The notes: generated by a model from the letters alone, not told the origin. Counted from the stretch's first letter, positions 1 to 8,779 are shown. The stretch: 64,000 nucleotides of DNA from Paenibacillus sp. Soil766 (GCF_001428105.1 NZ_LMSJ01000024.1:1-64000), one strand, 5' to 3'. Translations and numbers: made by a program.

Positions 1-186
1 CGAGAAAACCAGTTATCCGGTCTTAGCTATCGTTTCCGATAGTTATCCCAGTCTTAAAGGCAGGTTACCTACGTGTTACTCACCCGTCCGCCGCTAGCTT
101 ACCCCGAAGGATAAACCCGCTCGACTTGCATGTATTAGGCACGCCGCCAGCGTTCGTCCTGAGCCAGGATCAAACTCTCCATAATA
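1..186 (-). rRNA. 16S ribosomal RNA, 5' part (runs off the window start)
   Basis: The reverse complement contains the universal 5' 16S segment GAGAGTTTGATCCTGGCTCAG (read here as GAGTTTGATCCTGGCTCAG), followed by the conserved ACGAACGCTGGCGGCGTGCC and the TAATACATGCAAGTCGAG block. About 186 nt of the 5' domain are present; the rest of the gene lies beyond base 1. The exact 5' end is estimated by analogy with Bacillus 16S, where the mature RNA starts about a dozen bases before GAGAG. Confidence 0.97.
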
Positions 187-355
187 GAAAGATGACTTGC
201 TCATTTTGATGCTAGCGAGATTTTGCAATCTCAATTGTAGTCACTTGCGTGACTGAATTTGCTGATTTGCTTCATTCATTTGTTCAGTTTTCAAAGAGCT
301 TTATTGCGTTACCGTTTAAAGCGTTAATGCATCGCTCTTGCGGTGACAAGAACAT
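187..355 (-). promoter_or_regulatory. rRNA operon leader with boxA-like antitermination element
   Basis: This is the transcribed spacer between the rrn promoter and the 16S 5' end. At 281-300 the minus strand reads AGCTCTTTGAAAACTGAACA, which matches the boxA-like element of Bacillus rRNA leaders (known to recruit Nus-type antitermination factors). The 200-260 stretch contains self-complementary AT-rich segments that would form one arm of the processing stalk around 16S; the other arm lies outside the window. Confidence 0.8.
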
Positions 356-384
356 ATACTATCAGGTTTCAAAATGAAATGCAA
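356..384 (-). promoter_or_regulatory. Sigma-A promoter of the rRNA operon
   Basis: On the minus strand TTGCAT (379-384) and TAGTAT (356-361) are separated by exactly 17 bases, and the boxA leader follows downstream. The -35 box begins only 23 bases after the stop codon of the DUF1835 gene, and no hairpin terminator separates them. A further promoter inside the upstream gene is possible but was not seen. Confidence 0.8.
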
Positions 385-406
385 GCGTCATTTTAAATCC
401 ATTATC

Positions 407-1420
407 TTACAGCATAGAAAACCCTGTTGTTACTGCGTTTCGCCGCCATACATCCTTCGTACCAAGTAAATGAACGCCACCGATCCACTCATCGATTCCA
501 TTCAGGAAGATATGATCCTGCTTGCACGTAAGAATAAGTTTACCCAATTCTGTTATCTTTACTCTGTATTCATCAAATTGTGGCGGCCATGCTTCATTGT
601 ACCTCGGCAGCTTATCACCACCTAGCACTTGGATTAGCGGATATTCGCAATGCCAAAGCCCCTCCAGGATGCCGAAGAATTGCAAATCACCTAAGCCATA
701 GTGGCTCGCTTGCTCTGCAAGGTTTTGAAATAAAGATGGAGGAGATACCTCTTCATCCACTAACAGCTCAAGCGTCAGCTGATGAATGGCGGACAAGCCA
801 TTTTGCAGAGAAGGAAATCGAGCTGTATGGGCCGCTAAGGCCTTTTTAAGAAAAGGGAGGGCCGATAGGTCTTCTTCTAATAAAGCCGCCATAGACAAAG
901 GCTCGGAAGCCGAATAGGCTGTCCAGACCTTGCAGGCAAGGGCGAGCTGATCTTCACTTACAGGTAACCAAGTGCCATGCAGATGCAGGATTTGATCCAC
1001 GGCTAACTGCCCTAAGCCATAGAAAGGGTCTACGCCAGGGAAAGCATCCACGCATATCAAGGACAAGCGGAAGGAATGACGGGGTAAATCAGCGATTCTT
1101 GAAAGCAGATAACAAAGCATTAATTGATCATATAGGTCATGTTCAAACCACAGGACAACCTCGTCCACGCCGCTCGAGAGAGTATCTAGCTTCTTTTCCT
1201 GCTGTAGGGTCTGTGACTTGAAGGTATCCTCAGGAATTCCATATCGGTTATTCATATAGGAGGCCCTCACAGATAAAAGGACGCTATCTGACATCTGCAT
1301 GCCAATAGGCCCCTCATAAAGCGACTCGCGCCACACCAAAATCTCACCATCGATACCAGATGCTCGCAGCTTATCTCCAAAAGAGTCTCCGTTGACGATA
1401 TGCAGGGTTGTTTTTGGCAT
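407..1420 (-). CDS. DUF1835 domain-containing protein
   Basis: This 337-residue soluble protein has an N-terminal block (LHIVNGDSFGDKL, then ILVWRESLYEGP) that matches the DUF1835 family of Bacillales; the C-terminal part corresponds to the region often called DUF3658. No signal peptide or membrane segment is visible. The molecular function of the family is not known to me. The start ATG at 1420 is preceded by AGAGGTGA at 8 bases. It is the last gene of the pcrB-pcrA-ligA run, 27 bases after the ligA stop, and ends directly before the rRNA promoter, so it is probably co-transcribed with the DNA repair genes. Confidence 0.85.
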   Translation of the reverse strand: MPKTTLHIVNGDSFGDKLRASGIDGEILVWRESLYEGPIGMQMSDSVLLSVRASYMNNRYGIPEDTFKSQTLQQEKKLDTLSSGVDEVVLWFEHDLYDQLMLCYLLSRIADLPRHSFRLSLICVDAFPGVDPFYGLGQLAVDQILHLHGTWLPVSEDQLALACKVWTAYSASEPLSMAALLEEDLSALPFLKKALAAHTARFPSLQNGLSAIHQLTLELLVDEEVSPPSLFQNLAEQASHYGLGDLQFFGILEGLWHCEYPLIQVLGGDKLPRYNEAWPPQFDEYRVKITELGKLILTCKQDHIFLNGIDEWIGGVHLLGTKDVWRRNAVTTGFSML

Positions 1421-1447
1421 GGCACTGTCACCTCTCTTATCTAAAAA

Positions 1448-3469
1448 TTAAGCTTCACCCAGCATTTGCAAAAGCTCCTGCTCGTCTTCAATAATTCGGA
1501 TACCAAGCTCTTGCGCTTTCGTTAGCTTACTTCCTGCACTTTCGCCAGCGATCACGATGTCTGTTTTTTTGGAGACGCTACCGGTGATTTTCGCTCCCAT
1601 AGCTTCGAGCTTCTTCGCACATTCGTCCCGTCCCATCGAGGAAAGCGTTCCTGTAAGGACGATGGTTTTGCCGAAGAACGGGTTATCTTCACTAGCCACG
1701 ATGACCGGGGCTTCCTCTGCAACGGGGTTCACGCCTGCGGCTAGCATCCGCTCAATGCTGGATACCATCACAGGGTCGCGGAAGAACGAATGAATGCTCT
1801 CCGCTACGATACCACCCACGTCAGGAAGTGTAATGAGCTCCTCTGTCGTCGCTTCCATGATGCGAGAAAGACTGCGATAGTGATCGGCCAGTACTTTCGT
1901 GGTGGTTTTGCCCGAGTTCGGGATGCCAAGTGCATACAGGAAAGACGCGAGATCGCGGGACTTGCTCTTATCAAGGGCGCCAAGCAAGTTGCGCGCCTTC
2001 TTCTCGCCGAAGCGATCGAGCTTAACGAGATCGTCGAATTGCAAGGTGTACAGATCCGCAGGATCGCGGACATCCAGCTCTTGGTGCAGCTGTGAAGCGG
2101 TCATCTCGCTGAAAAATTCAATGTCCATCGCATCGCGCGAAGCAAAATGCGCCATCCGGCCCACGAGCTGCGGAGAGCAGCCGAGACGGTTGAGACAGAA
2201 GAGGTGCGCACCGCGCATCTCGAGCTCACTGCCGCAAGACGGGCAATGCGTCGGTGCTACGATTTCTTCGCCGTCATTCTCCTCGGTGACCTTGCCGAGA
2301 ATCTCTGGAATGACGTCATTCGAACGGCGAATGTAGACGAGGCTGCCGAGGGCGTGCTTGAGGTTCTTACGCTCAATGTCCCCGATGTTGTTGAGCGTAC
2401 AGTTTTGCACTGTTACGCCTGCGAGATCAACGGCTTCTACGCGGGCTAATGGTGTGATTTTGCCTGTGCGGCCGACTTCCCAAGAAACACTTTGCAGGGT
2501 CGTCGTCGCTTCTTCAGCTTCAAACTTGTAAGCGATCGCCCAACGCGGGAATTTCTCCGTATAGCCGAATACTTCCCTTGTGCGCATATCCGTCAGCTTC
2601 ACGACGCTTCCATCAATGAGGAAGTCGAAGCTGGAGCGCTCTTCCGCGATACGTTCAAGCTCACCACTGACTTCTTCGATCGTGGAGAAATATCGCGTGC
2701 GATTACTCACTTTGAACAGATTGTCGCGTAGAAATTGAACCATATCGTCGTGATTTTCAAATTGGAGATCACTGCTATAGCCCACATTATAGAAGAAAGC
2801 GTTCAGTTTGCGCTCTGCGGTTAGCTTAGGGTTCTGATTACGCAGGGCACCTGCTGCGGCATTTCGCGCGTTTTTGAGCGGTTCTGCGGCCGTCTGATTG
2901 TAAGCTTCAAGGACAGACAAGAACATGACACCCTCGCCTTGCACTTCAATCGTCCCTTGATCATAAGGAATCTCCATGGGGATCGACTTGATTGTTTTGA
3001 CTTGGGCCAAAATACCCTCGCCAACGGTTCCGTTTCCGCGTGTAGAGGCTTGGACTAACTGACCATTCTCATAAGTAAGGTTTAGTGTAAGTCCATCGAA
3101 CTTGAGCTCTACCACGTAAGTAGGATCTGGCAGAGGCGTGTCCGGATTCTTGCTATTGTAATCAGCAATCAGCTTGAGTACTCGTGTATGCCACGCTGCT
3201 AAATCATCAGCATTTTGAGCCTTATCCAAGCTCCAGAGTCGTGCTAAATGACGGTGCGGTTCGAAGCCTTTGAGGATATCGCCGCCTACTCTATGGGTAG
3301 GGGAAGCAGGCAGGGTGACCCCTGTCTCCTGCTCCAGCTTGGACAATCTATCATAAAGCGCATCCCACTCCGCGTCAGAAATCGTGGGCTGATCCAGCGT
3401 ATAGTAATTGTGGTTATGCTTGTTAATTTCTTGGATGAGGGTTTTCATTGCCGCGAGTTTATCGGTCAT
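1448..3469 (-). CDS. ligA: NAD-dependent DNA ligase LigA
   Basis: LigA seals nicks in double-stranded DNA during replication and repair, using NAD+ as adenylate donor. Domains in order: Ia domain with HNHNYY near residue 20; adenylation domain with the KFDG active-site motif (lysine near 123); OB fold; a four-cysteine zinc finger (CPSC..., later CLNRLGC) near 410; helix-hairpin-helix repeats; and a C-terminal BRCT domain (FFGKTIVLTGTLSS). Length 673 residues, normal for the family. An open frame extends seven codons upstream to 3490, but the ATG at 3469 has AGAGGAAG at proper spacing whereas the outer one has none. It follows pcrA after about 70 bases, the gene order known from Bacillus. Confidence 0.96.
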   Translation of the reverse strand: MTDKLAAMKTLIQEINKHNHNYYTLDQPTISDAEWDALYDRLSKLEQETGVTLPASPTHRVGGDILKGFEPHRHLARLWSLDKAQNADDLAAWHTRVLKLIADYNSKNPDTPLPDPTYVVELKFDGLTLNLTYENGQLVQASTRGNGTVGEGILAQVKTIKSIPMEIPYDQGTIEVQGEGVMFLSVLEAYNQTAAEPLKNARNAAAGALRNQNPKLTAERKLNAFFYNVGYSSDLQFENHDDMVQFLRDNLFKVSNRTRYFSTIEEVSGELERIAEERSSFDFLIDGSVVKLTDMRTREVFGYTEKFPRWAIAYKFEAEEATTTLQSVSWEVGRTGKITPLARVEAVDLAGVTVQNCTLNNIGDIERKNLKHALGSLVYIRRSNDVIPEILGKVTEENDGEEIVAPTHCPSCGSELEMRGAHLFCLNRLGCSPQLVGRMAHFASRDAMDIEFFSEMTASQLHQELDVRDPADLYTLQFDDLVKLDRFGEKKARNLLGALDKSKSRDLASFLYALGIPNSGKTTTKVLADHYRSLSRIMEATTEELITLPDVGGIVAESIHSFFRDPVMVSSIERMLAAGVNPVAEEAPVIVASEDNPFFGKTIVLTGTLSSMGRDECAKKLEAMGAKITGSVSKKTDIVIAGESAGSKLTKAQELGIRIIEDEQELLQMLGEA

Positions 3470-3537
3470 GGCGGACTCTTCCTCTCTCATTGGGAGTTGT
3501 TATAGGGCAAAGCAAAGCTGACAAGAGCAGAGCGCTC

Positions 3538-5934
3538 CTACACCTTCGTGATCGGAGCGAATTTCGCGAGCAGGCGCTTCAAGCCGTTCGGCGCCGGGAA
3601 AGCAATTTGCAGCTCGGTATCGTCTCCCGCGCCCTTCACGGCCACTACGGTACCGATGCCCCACTTGCCATGCGTCACACGGTCGCCGGCTTTGTAGTCC
3701 GTCGTGCCGCCTGCGGCAGGCTGCGGGGCCCGGAACGCAGCCGGTCTTGACGCTGCTGCAGGGCTTGGCGCAGCCGCACTCGGGCTTGGCCGTCCGCCAA
3801 AGGAGGACGGCGTTCCTGTTCCTGGCCGCCCCCCGAAGGAGGACGGCGTGCCCCAGGCAGACGAGCCGGTGGCAGCGCCACCGCGGCTCGACGATGCAGC
3901 GGTGGCGCTGCCGCCGCTGCCCCACGAGGTGCCTCCGACGGAACGGCCACCTCGGGAGAAACCGCCGCTTGCGCCGCCAGCGGCGACGGTTTCCAGGAGT
4001 TCCTTCGGAATCTCCTGCAGGAATCGCGACGGCGCATTCGCGGCGGTGCGGCCGAAGAGTGTGCGCATGCGTGCACACGTGAGGAACAGCTCTTGCTCAG
4101 CGCGCGTGATGCCTACATAGGCCAGACGGCGCTCTTCTTCAAGCTCTTCGTTGTCGGCGAACGCACGGCTGTGCGGGAAGACGCCTTCTTCCATCCCGAT
4201 GATGAAGACAACCGGGAACTCCAGTCCTTTGGCGCTGTGCATCGTCATGAGGACGACAGCGTCCTGCTCTTCTTCGGGCTTATCTTTATCTAGTGTATCG
4301 ATATCTGCGATAAGGGCTAGGTCAGTTAGGAAGGAAATAAGGGATTTATCCTCATTTCGCTTCTCGAAGTCCATGGTTACGGACAGGAACTCTTCAATAT
4401 TTTCGAGACGAGCCTTGGATTCAATCGTGTTCTCGCGCTGCATTTCTAAGCGGTACTGGGACATTTCTAGGATCTTCTCAGTCAGCTCGGTTACGGACAA
4501 GTAGTCCACCATGCGATTCAGGTTATCCACCATTTCGCGGAAGTCGGCAAGGGCATGCTTCGCCTTCGTATTGATTTCGAGGGAGTCCACTTCCTCCAGC
4601 ATCACAAACAAGGAGATCCCTCTGCGTCCGGCCATATCCGCCACTTTGTCCAACGTGGTACCCCCAACGCCCCGCTTCGGCACGTTAACAATACGGTTGA
4701 GTGAAATATCATCGTTCGGATTGGAGATGAGCCGCAAGTAAGCCAAAATATCCTTAATCTCTTTACGATCATAGAACTTGACCCCGCCGACGATCGTGTA
4801 GGCGATATCGGATTTAATCAGAATTTCCTCGATAACCCGTGACTGAGCATTCGTACGATACAAGATCGCGTGATGACCGAAGTTCTTCCCGTTCGACTTA
4901 TTCTTATTAATTTCATTCGTAACGAAATAACCTTCATCATACTCGGAATCCGCTTGATACAGCTTAATCGGAACGCCGCCTTCTTTATCTGTCCACAGAT
5001 TTTTCGGCTTACGTCCTGAATTATTCCCAATCACCTTATTCGCTGCCTGCAAAATATTCGAGGTCGAGCGATAGTTCTGCTCTAAGAGAATCGCCGTTGC
5101 ATCCGGGTAATCCTCTTCGAAATTGAGGATATTGCTAATATCTGCTCCGCGCCAACGGTAGATAGACTGGTCACTATCCCCTACGACACAAATGCGTTTA
5201 TGCTTGGACGCGATCATCTGACACAGCATATACTGCGCTCTGTTCGTATCCTGATACTCATCGACATGAATATATTGAAATTTGTTTTGATAAAATTCCA
5301 GTACTTCCGGAACTTCCTTAAACAAATGAATCGTCGCCATAATTAGATCGTCAAAATCCAAAGAGTTATTAGCTCTTAGCTTCTTCTGATAGAGTGTATA
5401 AATTTTCGAGGTGAGCCCGTCGAAGTAGTCCCCGATTTTTTCTTCGAATTGTTTAGGAGAAATAAGTTCATTTTTAGCTGTCGAGATCGCCGCTTGAAAG
5501 GTTTTGGGCTCATATTTCTTCGTATCAATGTTGAGCTCTTTGCAGCAGGTTTTGATAACCGACAGTTGGTCGCCTGAATCTAGGATCGTAAAGTTCGAAG
5601 AGAATCCGATCCGATTGATGTCTTTGCGCAGCATGCGCACACACATGGAGTGAAACGTAGATACCCAAATATCACTTCCACTGCCACCCACCAGCTTACC
5701 TACACGATCTTGCATCTCACGTGCTGCTTTGTTCGTAAAGGTTAGCGCTAGAATGTTCCACGGTGCCGCTTTGCGCGTACCAATGAGGTAAGCAATTCGA
5801 TGCGTAAGCACGCGCGTCTTACCGCTTCCCGCTCCAGCCATAATTAAGAGAGGGCCGTCTACGGCTTCTACAGCTTTGCGCTGCTGGGGGTTTAACTTTT
5901 TGATCGCTTCTAAAATATTGACAGTTTCATTCAC
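3538..5934 (-). CDS. pcrA: ATP-dependent DNA helicase PcrA
   Basis: PcrA is the UvrD/Rep-type superfamily 1A 3'-5' helicase of Gram-positive bacteria, acting in nucleotide excision repair, plasmid replication and clearing recombination intermediates. Visible motifs: Walker A AGAGSGKTR, Walker B VDEYQDTN, GDSDQSIYRWRGAD, QNYRST, and TMHSAKGLEF with VGITRAEQ. After the helicase core comes an unusually long linker of about 90 residues rich in Gly, Ser, Ala and Pro that carries two copies of TPSSFGGRP, then a C-terminal Tudor-like domain (GDRVTHGKWGIGTVV) of the type that contacts RNA polymerase. I chose the GTG at 5934, ten bases after GGAAGG; the frame is open upstream to an ATG at 5952 and a TTG at 5961, which lack a clear ribosome site. 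It follows pcrB within 10 bases. Confidence 0.95.
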   Translation of the reverse strand: MNETVNILEAIKKLNPQQRKAVEAVDGPLLIMAGAGSGKTRVLTHRIAYLIGTRKAAPWNILALTFTNKAAREMQDRVGKLVGGSGSDIWVSTFHSMCVRMLRKDINRIGFSSNFTILDSGDQLSVIKTCCKELNIDTKKYEPKTFQAAISTAKNELISPKQFEEKIGDYFDGLTSKIYTLYQKKLRANNSLDFDDLIMATIHLFKEVPEVLEFYQNKFQYIHVDEYQDTNRAQYMLCQMIASKHKRICVVGDSDQSIYRWRGADISNILNFEEDYPDATAILLEQNYRSTSNILQAANKVIGNNSGRKPKNLWTDKEGGVPIKLYQADSEYDEGYFVTNEINKNKSNGKNFGHHAILYRTNAQSRVIEEILIKSDIAYTIVGGVKFYDRKEIKDILAYLRLISNPNDDISLNRIVNVPKRGVGGTTLDKVADMAGRRGISLFVMLEEVDSLEINTKAKHALADFREMVDNLNRMVDYLSVTELTEKILEMSQYRLEMQRENTIESKARLENIEEFLSVTMDFEKRNEDKSLISFLTDLALIADIDTLDKDKPEEEQDAVVLMTMHSAKGLEFPVVFIIGMEEGVFPHSRAFADNEELEEERRLAYVGITRAEQELFLTCARMRTLFGRTAANAPSRFLQEIPKELLETVAAGGASGGFSRGGRSVGGTSWGSGGSATAASSSRGGAATGSSAWGTPSSFGGRPGTGTPSSFGGRPSPSAAAPSPAAASRPAAFRAPQPAAGGTTDYKAGDRVTHGKWGIGTVVAVKGAGDDTELQIAFPAPNGLKRLLAKFAPITKV

Positions 5935-5941
5935 GTTAGGG

Positions 5942-6643
5942 TTACCTTCCATTTCTATCAAAGTTCACATTCACGGTCTGAAGCGCCTGCTCCAAGTCAC
6001 TATATATAATGTTGCCGACCACAATGGTATCTGCTGCTTCGGCTGCTAGTTGCGCTTTCTCAAGGGAGTCGATCCCGCCGCCATACAATAACCGAGCATT
6101 CTCCAGTACCTGCCGCGTCCGACGGACGAGCTCCATATCACCAAAGGTGCCGCTGTACTCCACATACACAATCGACATGTGAAATAGCTTGTCCGCCATA
6201 CGCGCATAAGCTGCTACGTCCTTCACATCCAAGTTGGTACGCGCTGAGGTCAGCTGGGCTGCCGTCGCTTCTTTATTCAATATAATGTAGCCTTCGGCTA
6301 CAATCTCATCCCAATTCAGTAATGCGCCATATTCCTTCAGCGCCTCATGATGCTGCCCGACGATCCATTTGGGATCATCTGCATTCAGCACTACGGGGAT
6401 TAGAAAGAGGTCAAAGCCCGGCACGATCGATTCCTGATTCGAAATCTCTAAGACAACAGGAACCTCATACTGACGGATTCGCGATAGAAGATCCACCGTG
6501 TTATCGAAGGTCACTCCAGAGGAGCCGCCTACGAGAATCGCATCTGTACCAGATAAGCAGAGCCGATCTAACGCCTCGTCTGAGATGTCCCGGTCTGGGT
6601 CGAGCTTAAATACATGTTTCCACTTGCGTATATCGACGATCAA
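5942..6643 (-). CDS. pcrB: Heptaprenylglyceryl phosphate synthase PcrB
   Basis: PcrB is a TIM-barrel prenyltransferase that joins heptaprenyl diphosphate to sn-glycerol-1-phosphate, making an archaeal-type ether lipid precursor in Bacillales. The sequence carries the family blocks WKHVFKLDPD near the start, TDAILVGGSSGVT, YVEYSGTFGD and the phosphate-binding LLYGGGI...DTIVVGN. 233 residues. The start is the TTG at 6643, six bases after GGAGGG; the upstream ATG at 6685 has no such site. It is the first gene of the pcrB-pcrA-ligA-DUF1835 run. Confidence 0.93.
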   Translation of the reverse strand: MIVDIRKWKHVFKLDPDRDISDEALDRLCLSGTDAILVGGSSGVTFDNTVDLLSRIRQYEVPVVLEISNQESIVPGFDLFLIPVVLNADDPKWIVGQHHEALKEYGALLNWDEIVAEGYIILNKEATAAQLTSARTNLDVKDVAAYARMADKLFHMSIVYVEYSGTFGDMELVRRTRQVLENARLLYGGGIDSLEKAQLAAEAADTIVVGNIIYSDLEQALQTVNVNFDRNGR

Positions 6644-6686
6644 TTGCTTCCCTCCGATTAGGCGGCAGTCCTGCCATACTAACAAC

Positions 6687-6715
6687 AGTCTATGCTACGC
6701 TTTCTGGTGTGTCAA
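6687..6715 (-). promoter_or_regulatory. Sigma-A promoter of pcrB-pcrA-ligA
   Basis: On the minus strand TTGACA (6710-6715) is followed after exactly 17 bases by TAGACT (6687-6692), about 45 bases before the pcrB TTG. The -35 box is a perfect consensus. Confidence 0.7.
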
Positions 6716-6720
6716 ATGAC

Positions 6721-6747
6721 AAAAGACGGGCTAATCGCCCGTCTTTT
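6721..6747 (-). terminator. Rho-independent terminator after the lipoprotein gene
   Basis: A perfect 11-bp stem, AAAAGACGGGC with GCCCGTCTTTT, closes a 5-base loop. It lies 3' of the lipoprotein gene and directly upstream of the pcrB promoter. The A/T ends make it usable in either direction. Confidence 0.85.
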
Positions 6748-6820
6748 AGAGGAATATGCAACTGTACGTGTCCGATCTTCACTGCTGCTACATTTGCGCC
6801 GAAATACGTACAAATGTTCG

Positions 6821-7294
6821 TTATTTCACGACGATGTTGAGAATTTTCTCCACATTGATTTCTTTGTGATCATTTTGCTGAAGCTCAAGTTTAATTTCAT
6901 GTGCACCTGTTGTTAAATTCGTGAGCGTTAAGGGGCCTGTCTTACCGATCATCGCCTTCTGCTTGCCATCCACATACAGGTGGAGATGCCCCACACCCAG
7001 TACATTGGCTTTATTCATGTCTTCTTCAGATAATTTGAAATTGGACGTTTGGTACGTGATCGTGACATTCTTCCCATCTACCTTGTAGCTGGCATCAATT
7101 GCAGGCTTTGCACTCGTTGTTGTAGCTTTCGTTCCTGTTCCTGTCTCCGTCTTCACTTGGATTGTTGTCGCAGTGCCCGCATCCTTCGCCCCTGTTGCTA
7201 CGGAAGGGATGACCTCATCTTTGGAACCGCACGCTGTTGTTATTGCTCCAAGTACCACTAAAGTAGCCGCACCATATACCCACGTTTTTTTCAT
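6821..7294 (-). CDS. Putative lipoprotein of unknown function
   Basis: 157 residues. The N-terminus MKKTWVYGAATLVVLGAITTAC has charged, hydrophobic and Cys parts of a lipoprotein signal, with a slightly unusual lipobox (TTAC). A Thr/Ala/Lys-rich spacer follows, then a compact C-terminal domain of about 95 residues with VGHLHLYVDG and TTGAHEIKLEL that looks like a small beta-sandwich; the HLH stretch could bind metal but this is not shown. The start ATG at 7294 has GGGAG upstream; the frame remains open further 5' without a ribosome site. It has its own promoter and terminator, so it is a single-gene unit. Confidence 0.7.
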   Translation of the reverse strand: MKKTWVYGAATLVVLGAITTACGSKDEVIPSVATGAKDAGTATTIQVKTETGTGTKATTTSAKPAIDASYKVDGKNVTITYQTSNFKLSEEDMNKANVLGVGHLHLYVDGKQKAMIGKTGPLTLTNLTTGAHEIKLELQQNDHKEINVEKILNIVVK

Positions 7295-7326
7295 CAGCTT
7301 AAGCTCCCTTTTCACTAAGTTTGGAC

Positions 7327-7355
7327 ATCCTATGTTCCTTATATATGTATGCCAA
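7327..7355 (-). promoter_or_regulatory. Sigma-A promoter of the lipoprotein gene
   Basis: Minus strand TTGGCA (7350-7355), 17-base spacer, TAGGAT (7327-7332); about 33 bases before the start codon. Confidence 0.55.
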
Positions 7356-7405
7356 GCCGTACTCATTCCTGAATTAGAAAAATAGTGGGACAAATTGGAG
7401 AAGAA

Positions 7406-7443
7406 AACAAAAAGACACCCTGCCAAAGGCGGACAGGATGTCT
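7406..7443 (-). terminator. Terminator after the CotF-family gene
   Basis: Minus strand AGACATCCTG pairs with CAGGGTGTCT around an 11-base loop and is followed by TTTTTG. It lies about 40 bases past the stop of the CotF-like gene. Confidence 0.85.
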
Positions 7444-7482
7444 GAATGTCTGGAAACGATCTAAACAGGTGATTTCACTTGT

Positions 7483-8412
7483 TTAGAAGTTATATTTAGT
7501 ACCTTCTTGCGACCTATTCATGTAGGAGTTCCCTTCGGAACCTGACGATGGCATGCCTTGCTGTGTGCGGGAAACAATACGGGCTTGCGCGCCTCTGCCT
7601 GTCCCCGTTATACCTGTGTTCTCATTCGCATGGTTGGAAGAAGCTGCATATCCCTGGGATCCACGGCCATAGCTCGATTGATCATGACTTTGATCTTGGT
7701 AACTCCTTGTTGGAGTTTGGTTATAAGAAGAGGACTGTTGCTGAGACTGACTAGGTGTATATCCTTGGCCTCGACCTTGTTGATTGTTGTACACCGCATT
7801 CGGGTACTGGTTAGCATAATTCACTGGCTGAAACGAAGGCGCAGGTGCTGTTGTGGGCGCTTGGTGCAGTGCTGCAACTTGGTTCTGCCCTTGACTTGGT
7901 TGTCCTTGTTGCTGATTGTACGCTTGTCTTTGTTGGTACTGTTGTTCGGACTGATGAGACTGTGTTTGGTACGATTGATGCTGTTGTGATTGTGATTGCG
8001 ACTGAGATTGTACGTAAGGCTGATGCTGTTGCTGAGACTGTGCAGCTGATTCGGAACTCCGCTCTTGCTGGTTAAAGCTTGCTGACACCGCTCTGCTAAC
8101 ATGCTGCTGAACGATGGATTGTACTTGTATCGCTGTCTGACTCTGCTTCTGAAGCTCTTGCTCAATCATCTGTTGCTCAGCCTGCGCAATTTGATAACCG
8201 CCAAGACTCTGAATTTCTTGAAAAACAAGCGCTTGATCGTCCAATGTTTTTTGCAATAGCGTTTCGAATGTCTGCCGAATGCCAGGATTAGCCGCCTCTA
8301 ATGCTGCTGTTGTATATTCACGAGCACTACGTTTTAATTCAGACAGGACGAAGTTGGCAAAGTCCAGATCTTCTAAATCGACTTGCTGTTGTTGCGAATT
8401 TGACTGATACAT
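7483..8412 (-). CDS. Spore coat protein, CotF family, with Gln-rich C-terminal half
   Basis: 309 residues. Residues about 12-75 (DLDFANFVLSELKRSAREY ... QALVFQEIQSLGGY) match the helical Coat F domain found in spore coat proteins. From about residue 90 the protein becomes low complexity: more than a third Gln, with QSQSQSQ and QQHQSYQ runs, then a Tyr/Asn/Gly/Arg-rich tail. Such Gln/Tyr-rich tails are common in coat proteins that become cross-linked, but cross-linking here is inference. ATG at 8412 has a strong AAGGAGGTG site. It follows the small coat-like gene by 28 bases and ends at a strong terminator. Confidence 0.8.
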   Translation of the reverse strand: MYQSNSQQQQVDLEDLDFANFVLSELKRSAREYTTAALEAANPGIRQTFETLLQKTLDDQALVFQEIQSLGGYQIAQAEQQMIEQELQKQSQTAIQVQSIVQQHVSRAVSASFNQQERSSESAAQSQQQHQPYVQSQSQSQSQQHQSYQTQSHQSEQQYQQRQAYNQQQGQPSQGQNQVAALHQAPTTAPAPSFQPVNYANQYPNAVYNNQQGRGQGYTPSQSQQQSSSYNQTPTRSYQDQSHDQSSYGRGSQGYAASSNHANENTGITGTGRGAQARIVSRTQQGMPSSGSEGNSYMNRSQEGTKYNF

Positions 8413-8440
8413 GCGTCTTGCACCTCCTTGTAGGTTCGAA

Positions 8441-8665
8441 TTAATGGGTCATGCCGGATTGTTGTTGCAGGGCATTGATCAGGATACTCATATTTTGCAA
8501 ACGTTCTTGAGATAGATGAGACAAGGTTTGCTTCAAGGACTGACTTTGGCTGTTCACCGCGCCTTGTACACAAAGCTTCGCTAACAATTCTTCATTCTTG
8601 AATGTATCCGATAGATACGAAAGTTCTTTACCAGAAATGGCTTGGTTCTCTTGTGTGTTGTACAT
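8441..8665 (-). CDS. Small spore-coat-like protein
   Basis: 74 residues, soluble, helical (KELSYLSDTFKNEELLAKL, then Gln/Ser-rich SQSQSLKQTLSHLSQERL). The pattern of a short helical bundle with Gln tail resembles the N-terminal part of CotF-type coat proteins, and it lies directly upstream of one. Two ATGs follow AAGGAGGT: at 8671 (4 bases) and 8665 (10 bases); the second was chosen for spacing. Probably one operon with the larger coat gene and expressed in sporulation, though no sigma-E or sigma-K promoter could be identified with confidence. Confidence 0.65.
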   Translation of the reverse strand: MYNTQENQAISGKELSYLSDTFKNEELLAKLCVQGAVNSQSQSLKQTLSHLSQERLQNMSILINALQQQSGMTH

Positions 8666-8730
8666 GTGCATGTGACCTCCTTTCCTCTTTTTTATTTTTC
8701 CCAAAAAATGCCGTTTTATGTCGTTTTAAC

Positions 8731-8777
8731 AAAAAAACTGCTTCGCCACAGCAGAATCACTGTAGGAAGCAGTTTTT
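8731..8777 (-). terminator. Terminator after the Gld-type ABC operon
   Basis: Minus strand AAAAACTGCTTC pairs with GAAGCAGTTTTTTT across a 21-base interval that itself contains a short inner stem. It begins 3 bases after the stop of the DUF4340 gene. Confidence 0.88.
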
Positions 8778-8779
8778 GT

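Noticed and set aside
3704..4120. Long open frames on both strands over the PcrA linker
   Set aside because: Result of the G+C-rich low-complexity linker; PcrA is the only frame with recognisable domains.
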